From Ptiloglossa arizonensis (lineage: Eukaryota; Arthropoda; Insecta; Hymenoptera; Colletidae): a stretch of 64,000 nt of DNA. The first letter of the stretch is position 1. Every line of letters begins with the position of its first letter. The notes under the pieces are model-generated. The model made no database searches. It saw only the letters and a program-made list of their open reading frames with translations, and was not told the DNA's origin. The position numbers and the translations under genes were made by a program. The DNA lies in assembly GCF_051014685.1 (NCBI RefSeq), contig NW_027478527.1, forward strand, positions 558,001-622,000, given 5' to 3'. Positions 23,041-36,160 of the stretch are shown here, one piece after another.

Positions 23041-26000
23041 GCTTAACCAGAATGCCCTAGGGGAAAAATACACGTACCGTTGTAATCGGGCGAGTTTCTA
23101 CTTTCAGACGCAACAGGAATTTTTGGGTTAGGACAATCCGTTCGCGAGATATGAGAGTTTGAAGCTAAGAAATGGTTGAGTAGGCAAAAAATTTTTCGCA
23201 ATTCTACTGCTCCAAACGCTTAACCAGAATGGCCTAGGGAAAAAATACGCATACCGTTGTAATCGGGCGAGTTTATACTTTCTCAAGCAACAGGAGTTTT
23301 TAGGTTTGGTCAATCCGTTCGCGAGATATGGGAGATTGAAGCCAAGAAATGGATGAGAAGGCAAAAAATTTTTCGCAATTCTGCTGCTTCAAACGCTTAA
23401 CCAGAATGGCCTAGGGAAAAAATACACATACCGTTGTAATAGGGCGAGTTTCTACTTGCAGTTACAATAGGAATTTTTGGGTCTGGTCAATCCGTTCGAG
23501 AGATATGGGACTTTGAAGCTAAGAAATGGTTGACAAGACAACAAATTTTTCGCACTTCTGCTGCTCCAATCGCTTAACCAGAATGGCCTAGGGGAAAAAT
23601 ACACGTAGCGTTGTAATCGGGCGAGTTTCTACTTTCAGTTACAATAGGAATTTTTGGGTTCGGTCAATCCGTTCGCGAGATATGGGACATTGAAGCTAAG
23701 AAATGGTTGAGTAGGCAAAAAATTTTTCGCAATTCTGCTGCTCCAAACGCTTAACCAGAATGGCCCAGGGAAAAAATACACATACCGTTGTAATCGGGTG
23801 AGTTTCTACTTTCAGATGCAATAGGAATTTTTGGGTTAGGTCAATCCGTTCGCGAGATATGAGAGTTTGAAGCTAAGAAATGGTTGAGTAGGCAAAAAAT
23901 TTTTCGCAATTCTACTGCTCCAAACGCTTAACCAGAATGGCCTAGGGAAAAAATACGCATACCGTTGTAATCGGGCGAGTTTCTACTTTCTCAAGCAACA
24001 GGAGTTTTTAGGTTTGGTCAATCCGTTCGCGAGATATGGGAGATTGAAGCCAAGAAATGGATGAGAAGGCAAAAAATTTTTCGCAATTCTGCTGCTTCAA
24101 ACGCTTAACCAGAATGGCCTAGGGAAAAAATACACATACCGTTGTAATAGGGCGAGTTTCTACTTGCAGTTACAATAGGAATTTTTGGGTCTGGTCAATC
24201 CGTTCGAGAGATATGGGACTTTGAAGCTAAGAAATGGTTGACAAGACAACAAATTTTTCGAAAATCTGCTGCTCCAAACGCTTAACCAGAATGCCCTATG
24301 GAAAAAATACACATACCGTTGTAATCGGGCGAGTTTCTACTTTCAGTTACAATAGGAATTTTTGGGTTAGGTCAATCCGTTCGCGAGATATGGGAGTTTG
24401 AAGCCAAGAAATGGTTGAGAAGGCAAAATATTTTTCGCAATTCTGCTGCTCGAAACGCTTAACCAGAATGCCCTAGGGAAAAAATACACATACCGTTGTA
24501 ATCGGGCGAGTTTCTACTTTCAGTTACAATAGGAATTTTTGGGTTCGATCGATCCGTTCGCGAGATATGGGACTTTGAAGCTAAGAAATGGTTGACAAGA
24601 CAACAAATTTTTCGCACTTCTGCTGCTCCAATCGCTTAACCAGAATGCCCTAGGGGAAAAATACGCATACCGTTGTAATCGGGCGAGTTTCTACTTTCAG
24701 TTACAATAGGAATTTTTGGGTTCGGTCGATCCGTTCGCGAGATATGGGACTTTGAAGCTAAGAAATGGTTGACAAGACAACAAATTTTTCGCACTTCTGC
24801 TGCTCCAATCGCTTAACCAGAATGCCCTAGGGGAAAAATACACGTACCGTTGAAATCGGGCGAGTTTCTACTTTCAAATGCAACAGGAATTTTTGGGTTA
24901 GGACAATCCGTTCGCGAGATATGAGAGTTTGAAGCTAAGAAATGGTTGAGTAGGCAAAAAATTTTTCGCAATTCTACTGCTCCAAACGCTTAACCAGAAT
25001 CGCCTAGGGAAAAAATACGCATACCTTTGTAATCGGGCGAGTTTCTACTTTCACAAGCCACAGGAATTTTTAGGTTTGGTCAATCCGTTCGCGAGATATG
25101 GGAGTTTGAAGCCAAGAAATGGTTGAGAAGGCAAAATATTTTTCGCAATTCTGCTGCTCGAAACGCTTAACCAGAATGCCCTAGGGAAAAAATACACATA
25201 CCGTTGTAATCGGGCGAGTTTCTACTTTCAGATGCAATGGGAATTTTTGGGTTTGGTCAATCCGTTCGCGAGATATGGGACTTTGAAGCTCAGAAATGGT
25301 TGAGAAGACAACAAATTTTTCGCAATTCTGCTGCTCCAAACGCTTAACCAGAATGGCCTAGGGAAAAAATACGCATACCGTTGTAATCGGGCGAGTTTAT
25401 ACTTTCAGACGCAACAGGAATTTTTGGGTTAGGTCAATCCGTTCGCGAGATATGGGACTTTGAAGCCAAGAAATGGTTGAGAAGGCAAAAAATTTTTCGC
25501 AAATCTGCTGCTCCAAACGCTTAACCAGAACGGCTAGGGAAAAAATACACATACCGTTGTAACCGGGCGAGTTTCTACTTTCAGACGCAACAGGAATTTT
25601 TGGGTTAGGTCAATCCGTTCGCGAGATATGGGAGTTTGAAGCCAAGAAATGGTTGAGAAGGCAAAAAATTTTTCGCAATTCTGCTGCTCCAAACGCTTAA
25701 CCAGAATGCCCTAGGGAAAAAATACACATACCGTTGTAATCGGGCGAGATTCTACTTTCAGATGCAATAGGAATTTTTGGGTTAGGTCAATCCGTTCGCG
25801 AGATATGGGAGTTTGAAGCCAAGAAATGGTTGAGAAGGCAAAAAATTTTTCGAAAATCTGCTGCTCCAAACGCTTAACCAGAATGCCCTAGGGAAAAAAT
25901 ACACATACCGTTGTAATCGGGCGAGTTTCTACTTTCAGTTACAATAGGAATTTTTGGGTTCGGTCAATCCGTTCGCGAGATATGGGACATTGAAGCTAAG

Positions 26001-26402
26001 AAATGGTTGACAAGACAGCAAATTTTTCGCACTTCTGCTGCTCCAATCGTTTAACCAGAATTCCCTAGGGGTAAAATACACGTACCGTTGTAATCGGGCG
26101 AGTTTCTACTTTCAAATGCAATAGGAATTTTTGGGTTAGGGCAATCCGTTCGCGAGATATGAGAGTTTGAAGCTAAGAAATGGTTGAGTAGGCAAAAAAT
26201 TTTTCGCAATTCTGCTGCTCCAAACGCTTAACCAGAATGGCCCAGGGAAAAAATACACACACCGTTGTAATCGGGCGAGTTTCTAATTTCAGATGCAGTA
26301 GGAATTTTTGGGTTAGGTCAATCCGTTCGCGAGATATGGGACTTTGAAGCCAAGAAACGGTTGAGAAGGCATAAAATTTTTCGCAATTCTGCTGCTCCAA
26401 AC
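23041..26402. repeat. 19-monomer higher-order unit, copy 2 (3362 bp)
   Basis: Near-perfect copy of 19679-23040; rare private variants such as GGTTCGATCGATCC (24541) and CCCTATGGAAA (24294) are shared. The one substitution I noticed is C at 26260 where copy 1 has T at 22898. Near-identity against the divergence seen among other blocks implies a very recent duplication or conversion. Confidence 0.9.
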
Positions 26403-28133
26403 GCTTAACCAGAATGCCCTAGGGGAAAAATACACGTACCGTTGTAATCGGGCGAGTTTCTACTTTCAGACGCAACAGGAATTTTTGGGTTAGGACAATC
26501 CGTTCGCGAGATATGAGAGTTTGAAGCTAAGAAATGGTTGAGTAGGCAAAAAATTTTTCGCAATTCTACTGCTCCAAACGCTTAACCAGAATGGCCTAGG
26601 GAAAAAATACGCATACCGTTGTAATCGGGCGAGTTTCTACTTTCTCAAGCAACAGGAGTTTTTAGGTTTGGTCAATCCGTTCGCGAGATATGGGAGATTG
26701 AAGCCAAGAAATGGATGAGAAGGCAAAAAATTTTTCGCAATTCTGCTGCTTCAAACGCTTAACCAGAATGGCCTAGGGAAAAAATACACATACCATTGTA
26801 ATAGGGCGAGTTTCTACTTTCAGTTACAATAGGAATTTTTGGGTCTGGTCAATCCGTTCGAGAGATATGGGACTTTGAAGCTAAGAAATGGTTGACATGA
26901 CAACAAATTTTTCGCACTTCTGCTGCTCCAATCGCTTAACCAGAATGGCCTAGGGGAAAAATACACGTAGCGTTGTAATCGGGCGAGTTTCTACTTTCAG
27001 TTACAATAGGAATTTTTGGGTTCGGTCAATCCGTTCGCGAGATATGGGACATTGAAGCTAAGAAATGGTTGAGTAGGCAAAAAATTTTTCGCAATTCTGC
27101 TGCTCCAAACGCTTAACCAGAATGGCCCAGGGAAAAAATACGCATACCGCTGTAATCGGGCGAGTTTCTACTTTCACAAGCAACAGGAATTTTTGGGTTT
27201 GGTCAATCCGTTCGCGAGATTTGGGACTTTGAAGCTAAGAAATGGTTGAGAAGACAACAAATTTTTTACAATTCTGTTGCTCCAAACGCTTAACCAGAAT
27301 GGGCTAGGGAAAAAATACACATACCGTTGTAATCGGGTGAGTTTCTACTTTCAGATGCAATAGGAATTTTTGGGTTAGGTCAATCCGTTCGCGAGATATG
27401 GGAGGTTGAAGCCAAGAAATGGTTGAGAAGGCATAAAATTTTTCGCAATTCTGCTGATCCAAACGCTTAACCAGAATGGCCTAGGGGAAAAATACACATA
27501 CCGTTGTAATCGGGCGAGTTTCTACTTTGAGACGCAACAGGAATTTTTGGGTTAGGTCAATCCGTTCGCGAGATATGGGAGTTTTAAGCCAAAAAATGGT
27601 AGAGAAGGCAAAAAATTTTTCGTAAATCTGCTGCTCCAAACGCTTAACCAGAATGGCCTAGGGGAAAAATACGCATACCGTTGTAATCGGGCGAGTTTCT
27701 ACTTTCAGTTACAATAGGAATTTTTGGGTTCGGTCGATCCGTTCGCGAGATATGGGACTTTGAAGCTAAGAAATGGTTGACAAGACAACAAATTTTTCGC
27801 AATTCTGCTGCTCCAATCGCTTAACCAGAATGCCCTAGGGGAAAAATACACGTACCGTTGTAATCGGGCGAGTTTCTACTTTCAAATGCAACAGGAATTT
27901 TTGGGTTAGGACAATCCGTTCGCGAGATATGAGAGTTTGAAGCTAAGAAATGGTTGAGTAGGCAAAAAATTTTTCGCAATTCTACTGCTCCAAACGCTTA
28001 ACCAGAATGGCCTAGGGAAAAAATACGCATACCTTTGTAATCGGGCGAGTTTCTACTTTCACAAGCCACAGGAATTTTTAGGTTTGGTCAATCCGTTCGC
28101 GAGATATGGGAGTTTGAAGCCAAGAAATGGTTG
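26403..28133. repeat. Continuation of 15-monomer unit, copy 1
   Basis: Begins as a third 19-mer copy but diverges after about 26630: TACCATTG and CTTTCAG replace TACCGTTG and CTTGCAG, and GACATGACAAC is unique to this lineage (26895, 29548, 35565). Together with 25480-26402 it makes the first copy of a 2654-bp, 15-unit repeat. Part of it (25902-27491) matches the SB2 insertion at 34571-36160. Confidence 0.8.
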
Positions 28134-30470
28134 AGAAGGCAAAAAATTTTTCGCAAATCTGCTGCTCCAAACGCTTAACCAGAACGGCTAGGGAAAAAAT
28201 ACACATACCGTTGTAACCGGGCGAGTTTCTACTTTCAGACGCAACAGGAATTTTTGGGTTAGGTCAATCCGTTCGCGAGATATGGGAGTTTGAAGCCAAG
28301 AAATGGTTGAGAAGGCAAAAAATTTTTCGCAATTCTGCTGCTCCAAACGATTAACCAGAATGCCCTAGGGAAAAAATACACATACCGTTGTAATCGGGCG
28401 AGATTCTACTTTCAGATGCAATAGGAATTTTTGGGTTAGGTCAATCCGTTCGCGAGATATGGGAGTTTGAAGCCAAGAAATGGTTGAGAAGGCAAAAAAT
28501 TTTTCGAAAATCTGCTGCTCCAAACGCTTAACCAGAATGCCCTAGGGAAAAAATACACATACCGTTGTAATCGGGCGAGTTTCTACTTTCAGTTACAATA
28601 GGAATTTTTGGGTTCGTTCAATCCGTTCGCGAGATATGGGACATTGAAGCTAAGAAATGGTTGACAAGACAGCAAATTTTTCGCACTTCTGCTGCTCCAA
28701 TCGTTTAACCAGAATTCCCTAGGGGTAAAATACACGTACCGTTGTAATCGGGCGAGTTTCTACTTTCAAATGCAATAGGAATTTTTGGGTTAGGGCAATC
28801 CGTTCGCGAGATATGAGAGTTTGAAGCTAAGAAATGGTTGAGTAGGCAAAAAATTTTTCGCAATTCTGCTGCTCCAAACGCTTAACCAGAATGGCCCAGG
28901 GAAAAAATACACATACCGTTGTAATCGGGCGAGTTTCTAATTTCAGATGCAGTAGGAATTTTTGGGTTAGGTCAATCCGTTCGCGAGATATGGGACTTTG
29001 AAGCCAAGAAACGGTTGAGAAGGCATAAAATTTTTCGCAATTCTGCTGCTCCAAACGCTTAACCAGAATGCCCTAGGGGAAAAATACACGAACCGTTGTA
29101 ATCGGGCGAGTTTCTACTTTCAGACGCAACAGGAATTTTTGGGTTAGGACAATCCGTTCGCGAGATATGAGAGTTTGAAGCTAAGAAATGGTTGAGTAGG
29201 CAAAAAATTTTTCGCAATTCTACTGCTCCAAACGCTTAACCAGAATGGCCTAGGGAAAAAATACGCATACCGTTGTAATCGGGCGAGTTTCTACTTTCTC
29301 AAGCAACAGGAGTTTTTAGGTTTGGTCAATCCGTTCGCGAGATATGGGAGATTGAAGCCAAGAAATGGATGAGAAGGCAAAAAATTTTTCGCAATTCTGC
29401 TGCTTCAAACGCTTAACCAGAATGGCCTAGGGAAAAAATACACATACCATTGTAATAGGGCGAGTTTCTACTTTCAGTTACAATAGGAATTTTTGGGTCT
29501 GGTCAATCCGTTCGAGAGATATGGGACTTTGAAGCTAAGAAATGGTTGACATGACAACAAATTTTTCGCACTTCTGCTGCTCCAATCGCTTAACCAGAAT
29601 GGCCTAGGGGAAAAATACACGTAGCGTTGTAATCGGGCGAGTTTCTACTTTCAGTTACAATAGGAATTTTTGGGTTCGGTCAATCCGTTCGCGAGATATG
29701 GGACATTGAAGCTAAGAAATGGTTGAGTAGGCAAAAAATTTTTCGCAATTCTGCTGCTCCAAACGCTTAACCAGAATGGCCCAGGGAAAAAATACGCATA
29801 CCGCTGTAATCGGGCGAGTTTCTACTTTCACAAGCAACAGGAATTTTTGGGTTTGGTCAATCCGTTCGCGAGATTTGGGACTTTGAAGCTAAGAAATGGT
29901 TGAGAAGACAACAAATTTTTTACAATTCTGTTGCTCCAAACGCTTAACCAGAATGGGCTAGGGAAAAAATACACATACCGTTGTAATCGGGTGAGTTTCT
30001 ACTTTCAGATGCAATAGGAATTTTTGGGTTAGGTCAATCCGTTCGCGAGATATGGGAGGTTGAAGCCAAGAAATGGTTGAGAAGGCATAAAATTTTTCGC
30101 AATTCTGCTGATCCAAACGCTTAACCAGAATGGCCTAGGGGAAAAATACACATACCGTTGTAATCGGGCGAGTTTCTACTTTGAGACGCAACAGGAATTT
30201 TTGGGTTAGGTCAATCCGTTCGCGAGATATGGGAGTTTTAAGCCAAAAAATGGTAGAGAGGGCAAAAAATTTTTCGTAAATCTGCTGCTCCAAACGCTTA
30301 ACCAGAATGGCCTAGGGGAAAAATACGCATACCGTTGTAATCGGGCGAGTTTCTACTTTCAGTTACAATAGGAATTTTTGGGTTCGGTCGATCCGTTCGC
30401 GAGATATGGGACTTTGAAGCTAAGAAATGGTTGACAAGACAACAAATTTTTCGCAATTCTGCTGCTCCAA
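28134..30470. repeat. 15-monomer unit, copy 2 (incomplete)
   Basis: Follows 25480-27816 at a constant 2654 bp (15 x 177 minus 1). Substitutions I saw include A for C at 28350, TTCGTTCA for TTCGGTCA near 28616, CACGAACCG for CACGTACCG near 29091, and GAGAGGG for GAGAAGG near 30257. Homology to copy 1 stops at 30471, where the SB2 order begins. Confidence 0.83.
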
Positions 30471-33400
30471 ACGCTTAACCAGAATGGCCTAGGGAAAAAA
30501 TACGCATACCGTTGTAATCGGGCGAGTTTATACTTTCAGACGCAACAGGAATTTTTGGGTTAGGTCAATCCGTTCGCGAGATATGGGACTTTGAAGCCAA
30601 GAAATGGTTGAGAAGGCAAAAAATTTTTCGCAAATCTGCTGCTCCAAACGCTTAAGCAGAATGGCTAGGGAAAAAATACACATACCGTTGTAACCGGGCG
30701 AGTTTCTACTTTCAGACGCAACAGGAATTTTTGGGTTAGGTCAATCCGTTCGCGAGATATGGGAGTTTGAAGCCAAGAAATGGTTGAGAAGGCAAAAAAT
30801 TTTTCGCAATTCTGCTGCTCCAAACGCTTAACCAGAATGCCCTAGGGAAAAAATACACATACCGTTGTAATCGGGCGAGATTATACTTTCAGACGCAACA
30901 GGAATTTTTGGGTTAGGTCAATCCGTTCGCGAGATATGGGAGTTTGAAGCCAAGAAATGGTTGAGAAGGCAAAATATTTTTCGCAATTCTGCTGCTCGAA
31001 ACGCTTAACCAGAATGCCCTAGGGAAAAAATACACATACCGTTGTAATCGGGCGAGTTTCTACTTTCAGTTACAATAGGAATTTTTGGGTTCGGTCGATC
31101 CGTTCGCGAGATATGGGACTTTGAAGCTAAGAAATGGTTGACAAGACAACAAATTTTTCGCACTTCTGCTGCTCCAATCGCTTAACCAGAATGCCCTAGG
31201 GGAAAAATACGCATACCGTTGTAATCGGGCGAGTTTCTACTTTCAAATGCAACAGGAATTTTTGGGTTAGGACAATCCGTTCGCGAGATATGAGAGTTTG
31301 AATCTAAGAAATGGTTGAGTAGGCAAAAAATTTTTCGCAATTCTACTGCTCCAAACGCTTAACCAGAATCGCCTAGGGAAAAAATACGCATACCTTTGTA
31401 ATCGGGCGAGTTTCTACTTTCACAAGCCACAGGAATTTTTAGGTTTGGTCAATCCGTTTGCGAGATATGGGAGTTTGAAGCCAAGAAATGGTTGAGAAGG
31501 CAAAATATTTTTCGCAATTCTGCTGCTCGAAACGCTTAACCAGAATGCCCTAGGGAAAAAATACACATACCGTTGTAATCGGGCGAGTTTCTACTTTCAG
31601 ATGCAATGGGAATTTTTGGGTTTGGTCAATCCGTTCGCGAGATATGGGACTTTGAAGCTCAGAAATGGTTGACAAGACAACAAATTTTTCGCACTTCTGC
31701 TGCTCCAATCGCTTAACCAGAATGGCCTAGGGGAAAAATACACGTAGCGTTGTAATCGGGCGAGTTTCTACTTTCAGTTACAATAGGAATTTTTGGGTTC
31801 GGTCAATCCGTTCGCGAGATATGGGACATTGAAGCTAAGAAATGGTTGAGTAGGCAAAAAATTTTTCGCAATTCTGCTGCTCCAAACGCTTAACCAGAAT
31901 GGCCCAGGGAAAAAATACGCATACCGCTGTAATCGGGCGAGTTTCTACTTTCACAAGCAACAGGAATTTTTGGGTTTGGTCAATCCGTTCGCGAGATTTG
32001 GGACTTTGAAGCTAAGAAATGGTTGAGAAGACAACAAATTTTTTACAATTCTGTTGCTCCAAACGCTTAACCAGAATGGGCCAGGAAAAAATTCACATAC
32101 CGTTGTAATCGGGTGAGTTTCTACTTTCAGATGCAATAGGAATTTTTGGGTTAGGTCAATCCGTTCGCGAGATATGGAAGGTTGAAGCCAAGAAATGGTT
32201 GAGTAGGCAAAAAATTTTTCGCAATTCTGCTGCTCCAAACGCTTAACCAGAATGGCTTAGGGAAAAAATACACATACCGTTGTAACCGGGAGAGTATCTA
32301 CTTTCAGATGCAATAGGAATTTTTGGGTTAGGTCAATCCGTTCGCGAGATATGGGAGTTTGAAGCCAAGAAATGGTTGAGAAGGCATAAAATTTTTCGCA
32401 ATTCTGCTGCTCCAAACGCTTAACCAGAATGGCCTAGGGAATAAATACACATACCGTTGTAATCGGGCGAGTTTCTACTTTCAGACGCAACAGGAATTTT
32501 TGGGTTAGGTCAATCCGTTCGCGGGATATGGGAGATTGAAGCCAAGAAATGGTTGAGAAGGCAAAAAATTTTTCGAAAATCTGCTGCTCCAAACGCTTAA
32601 CCAGAATTCCCTAGGGAAAAAATACACGTACCGTTGTAATCGGGCGAGTATCTACTTTCAAATGCAATAGGAATTTTTGGGTTAGGACAATCCGTTCGCG
32701 AGATATGAGAGTTTGAAGCTAAGAAATGGTTGAGTAGGCAAAAAATTTTTCGCAATTCTGCTGCTCCAAACGCTTAACCAGAATGGCCCAGGGAAAAAAT
32801 AGGCATACCGCTGTAATCGGGCGAGTTACTACTTTCACAAGCAACAGGAATTTTTGGGTTTGGTCAATCCGTTCGCGAGATATGGGACTTTGAAGTTAAG
32901 AAATGGTTGAGAAGACAACAAATTTTTTGCAATTATGTTGCTCCAAACGCTTAACCAGAATGGGCTAGGGAAAAAATACACATACCGTTGTAATCGGGCG
33001 AGTTTCTACTTTCAGACGCAACCGGAATTTTTGGGTTAGGTCAATCCGTTCGCGAGATATGGGACTTTGAAGCTAAGAAATGGTTGAGAAGGCAAAAAAT
33101 TTTTCGCAATTCTGCTGCTCCAAACGCTTCACCTGAATGCCCTAGTGAAAGAATACACATACCGTTGTAATCGGGCGAGTTTCTACTTTCAGATGCAATA
33201 GGAATTTTTGGGTTAGGTCAATCCGTTCGCGAGATATGGGAGTTTGAAGCCAAGAAATGGTTGAGAAAGCATACAATTTTTCGCAACTCTGCTGATCCAA
33301 ACGCTTACCCAGAATGCCCTAGGGTAAAAATACACATAGAGTTGTAATCGGGCGAGTTTCTACTTTCAGACGCAACAGGAATTTTTGGGTTTGGTCAATC

Positions 33401-34570
33401 CGTTCGCGAGATATGGGAGTTTTAAGCCAAAAAATGGTTGAGAAGGCAAAAAATTTTTCGTAAATCTGCTGCTCCAAACGCTTAACCAGAATGGCCTAGG
33501 GGAAAAATACGCATACCGTTGTAATCGGGCGAGTTTCTACTTTCAGTTACAATAGGAATTTTTGGTTTCGGTCAATCCGTTCGCGAGATATGGGACTCTG
33601 AAGCTAAGAAATGGTTGACAAGACAACAAATTTTTCGCACTTCTGCTGCTCCAATCGCTTAACCAGAATGCCCTAGGGGAAAAATACACGTACCGTTGTA
33701 ATCGGGCGAGTTTCTACTTTCAAATGTAATAGGAATTTTTGGGTTAGGTCAATCCGTTCGCGAGATATGGGAGTTTGAAGCCAAGAAATGGTTGAGAAGG
33801 CATAAAATTTTTCGCAATTCTGCTGATCCAAACGCTTACCCAGAATGCCCCAGGGAAAAAATACGCATACCGCTGTAATCGGGCGAGTTTCTACTATCAC
33901 AAGCAACAGGAATTTTTGGGTTAGGACAATCCGTTCGCGAGATATGGGAGTTTGAAGCCAAGAAATGGTTGAGAAGGCAAAATATTTTTCGCAATTCTGC
34001 TGCTCGAAACGCTTAACCAGAATGCCCTAGGGAAAAAATACACGTACCTTTGTAATCGGGCGAGTTTCTACTTTCAGATGCAATAGGAATTTTTGGGTTA
34101 GGTCAATCCGTTCGCGAGATATGGGACTTTGAATCTAAGAAATGGTTGAGAAGACAACAAATTTTTCGCAATTCTGCTGCTCCAAACGCTTAACCAGAAT
34201 GGCCTAGGGAAAAAATACGCATACCGTTGTAATCGGGCGAGTTTATACCTTCAGACGCAACAGGAATTTTTGGGTTAGGTCAATCCGTTCGCGAGATATG
34301 GGACTTTGAAGCCAAGAAATGGTTGAGAAGGCAAAAAATTTTTCGCAAATCTGCTGCTCCAAACGCTTAACCAGAATGGCTAGGGAAAAAATACACATAC
34401 CGTTGTAATCGGGCGAGTTTCTACTTTCAGATGCAATAGGAATTTTTGGGTTAGGTCAATCCGTTCGCGAGATATGGGAGTTTGAAGCCAAGAAATGGTT
34501 GAGAAGGCAAAAAATTTTTCGAAAATCTGCTGCTCCAAACGCTTAACCAGAATTCCCTAGGGAAAAAATA
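30471..34570. repeat. SB2 segment, collinear with SB1 1-4493 minus three monomers
   Basis: Opens with the units that lead into the anchor at 30663. Compared with SB1 it has lost two units at about 31673 and one at about 33200. The junction at 31660-31673 is a clean chimera: AGCTCAG on the left comes from the unit matching 1051, GACAAGACAAC on the right from the unit matching 1421. Otherwise only scattered substitutions, for example ACTCTG at 33596. Confidence 0.83.
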
Positions 34571-36160
34571 CACATACCGTTGTAATCGGGCGAGTTTCTA
34601 CTTTCAGTTACAATAGGTATTTTTGGGTTTGGTCAATCCGTTCGCGAGATATGGGACATTGAAGCTAAGAAATGGTTGACAAGACAGCAAATTTTTCGCA
34701 CTTCTGCTGCTCCAATCGTTTAACCAGAATTCCCTAGGGGTAAAATACACGTACCGTTGTCATCGGGCGAGTTTCTACTTTCAAATGCAATAGGAATTTT
34801 TGGGTTAGGGCAATCCGTTCGCGAGATATGAGAGTTTGAAGCTAAGAAATGGTTGAGTAGGCAAAAAATTTTTCGCAATTCTGCTGCTCCAAACGCTTAA
34901 CCAGAATGGCCCAGGGAAAAAATACACATACCGCTGTAATCGGGCGAGTTTCTAATTTCAGATGCAGTAGGAATTTTTGGGTTAGGTCAATCCGTTCGCG
35001 AGATATGGGACTTTGAAGCCAAGAAATGGTTGAGAAGGCATAAAATTTTTCGCAATTCTGCTGCTCCAAACGCTTAACCAGAATGCCCTAGGGGAAAAAT
35101 ACACGTACCGTTGTAATCGGGCGAGTTTCTACTTTCAGACGCAACAGGAATTTTTGGGTTAGGACAATCCGTTCGCGAGATATGAGAGTTTGAAGCTAAG
35201 AAATGGTTGAGTAGGCAAAAAATTTTTCGCAATTCTACTGCTCCAAACGCTTAACCAGAATGGCCTAGGGAAAAAATACGCATACCGTTGTAATCGGGCG
35301 AGTTTCTACTTTCACAAGCAACAGGAGTTTTTAGGTTTGGTCAATCCGTTCGCGAGATATGGGAGATTGAAGCCAAGAAATGGTTGAGAAGGCAAAAAAT
35401 TTTTCGCAATTCTGCTGCTTCAAACGCTTAACCAGAATGGCCTAGGGAAAAAATACACATACCATTGTAATAGAGCGAGTTTCTACTTTCAGTTACAATA
35501 GGAATTTTTGGGTCTGGTCAATCCGTTCGAGAGATATGGGACTTTGAAGCTAAGAAATGGTTGACATGACAACAAATTTTTCGCACTTCTGCTGCTCCAA
35601 TCGCTTAACCAGTATGGCCTAGGGGAAAAATACACGTAGCGTTGTAATCGGGCGAGTTTCTACTTTCAGTTACAATAGGAATTTTTGGGTTCGGTCAATC
35701 CGTTCGCGAGATATGGGACATTGAAGCTAAGAAATGGTTGAGTAGGCAAAAAATTTTTCGCAATTCTGCTGCTCCAAACGCTTAACCAGAATGGCCCAGG
35801 AAAGAAATACGCATACCGCTGTAATCGGGCGAGTTTCTACTTTCACAAGCAACAGGAATTTTTGGGTTTGGTCAATCCGTTCACGAGATTTGGGACTTTG
35901 AAGCTAAGAAATGGTTGAGAAGACAACAAATTTTTTACAATTCTGTTGCTCCAAACGCTTAACCAGAATGGGCTAGGGTAAAAATACACATACCGTTGTA
36001 ATCGGGTGAGTTTCTACTTTCAGATGCAATAGGAATTTTTGGGTTAGGTCAATCCGTTCGCGAGATATGGGAGGTTGAAGCCAAGAAATGGTTGAGAAGG
36101 CATAAAATTTTTCGCAATTCTGCTGATCCAAACGCTTAACCAGAATGGCCTAGGGAAAAA
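34571..36160. repeat. Nine-monomer insertion relative to SB1
   Basis: SB1 4493 and 4494 are adjacent, but in SB2 their partners are 1593 bp (nine units) further apart. The extra block matches 25902-27491 with offset +8669, including the lineage marker GACATGACAAC, and shows private changes such as AGGTATTTTTGGG (34616), TAGAGCGAG (35471), CAGTATGG (35610) and TTCACGAGAT (35880). It was therefore copied from, or to, the amplified zone of SB1 and has since diverged. Confidence 0.8.

Larger units (their letters stand above)
1..30470. repeat. Superblock 1 (5' end cut by the window)
   Basis: First copy of the large repeat. Homology to SB2 starts at base 1 (matching 30606), so the block certainly began left of the window. 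It holds 7-monomer HORs near 4304-6779, a 4-monomer duplication near 8590-9885, a 6-monomer repeat near 11340-13300, and the recent 19- and 15-monomer amplifications from 18190 to 30470. Matches to SB2 run through about 20880; the remaining ~9.6 kb has no collinear partner in SB2, although one piece (25902-27491) matches the SB2 insertion at 34571-36160 with offset +8669. Confidence 0.85.

Noticed and set aside
30471..30663. Assembly join between SB1 and SB2
   Set aside because: The change of homology occurs inside a run identical in both parents and keeps monomer register, as at the other exchange points. Nothing in the sequence itself indicates a misjoin, though read support was not available.
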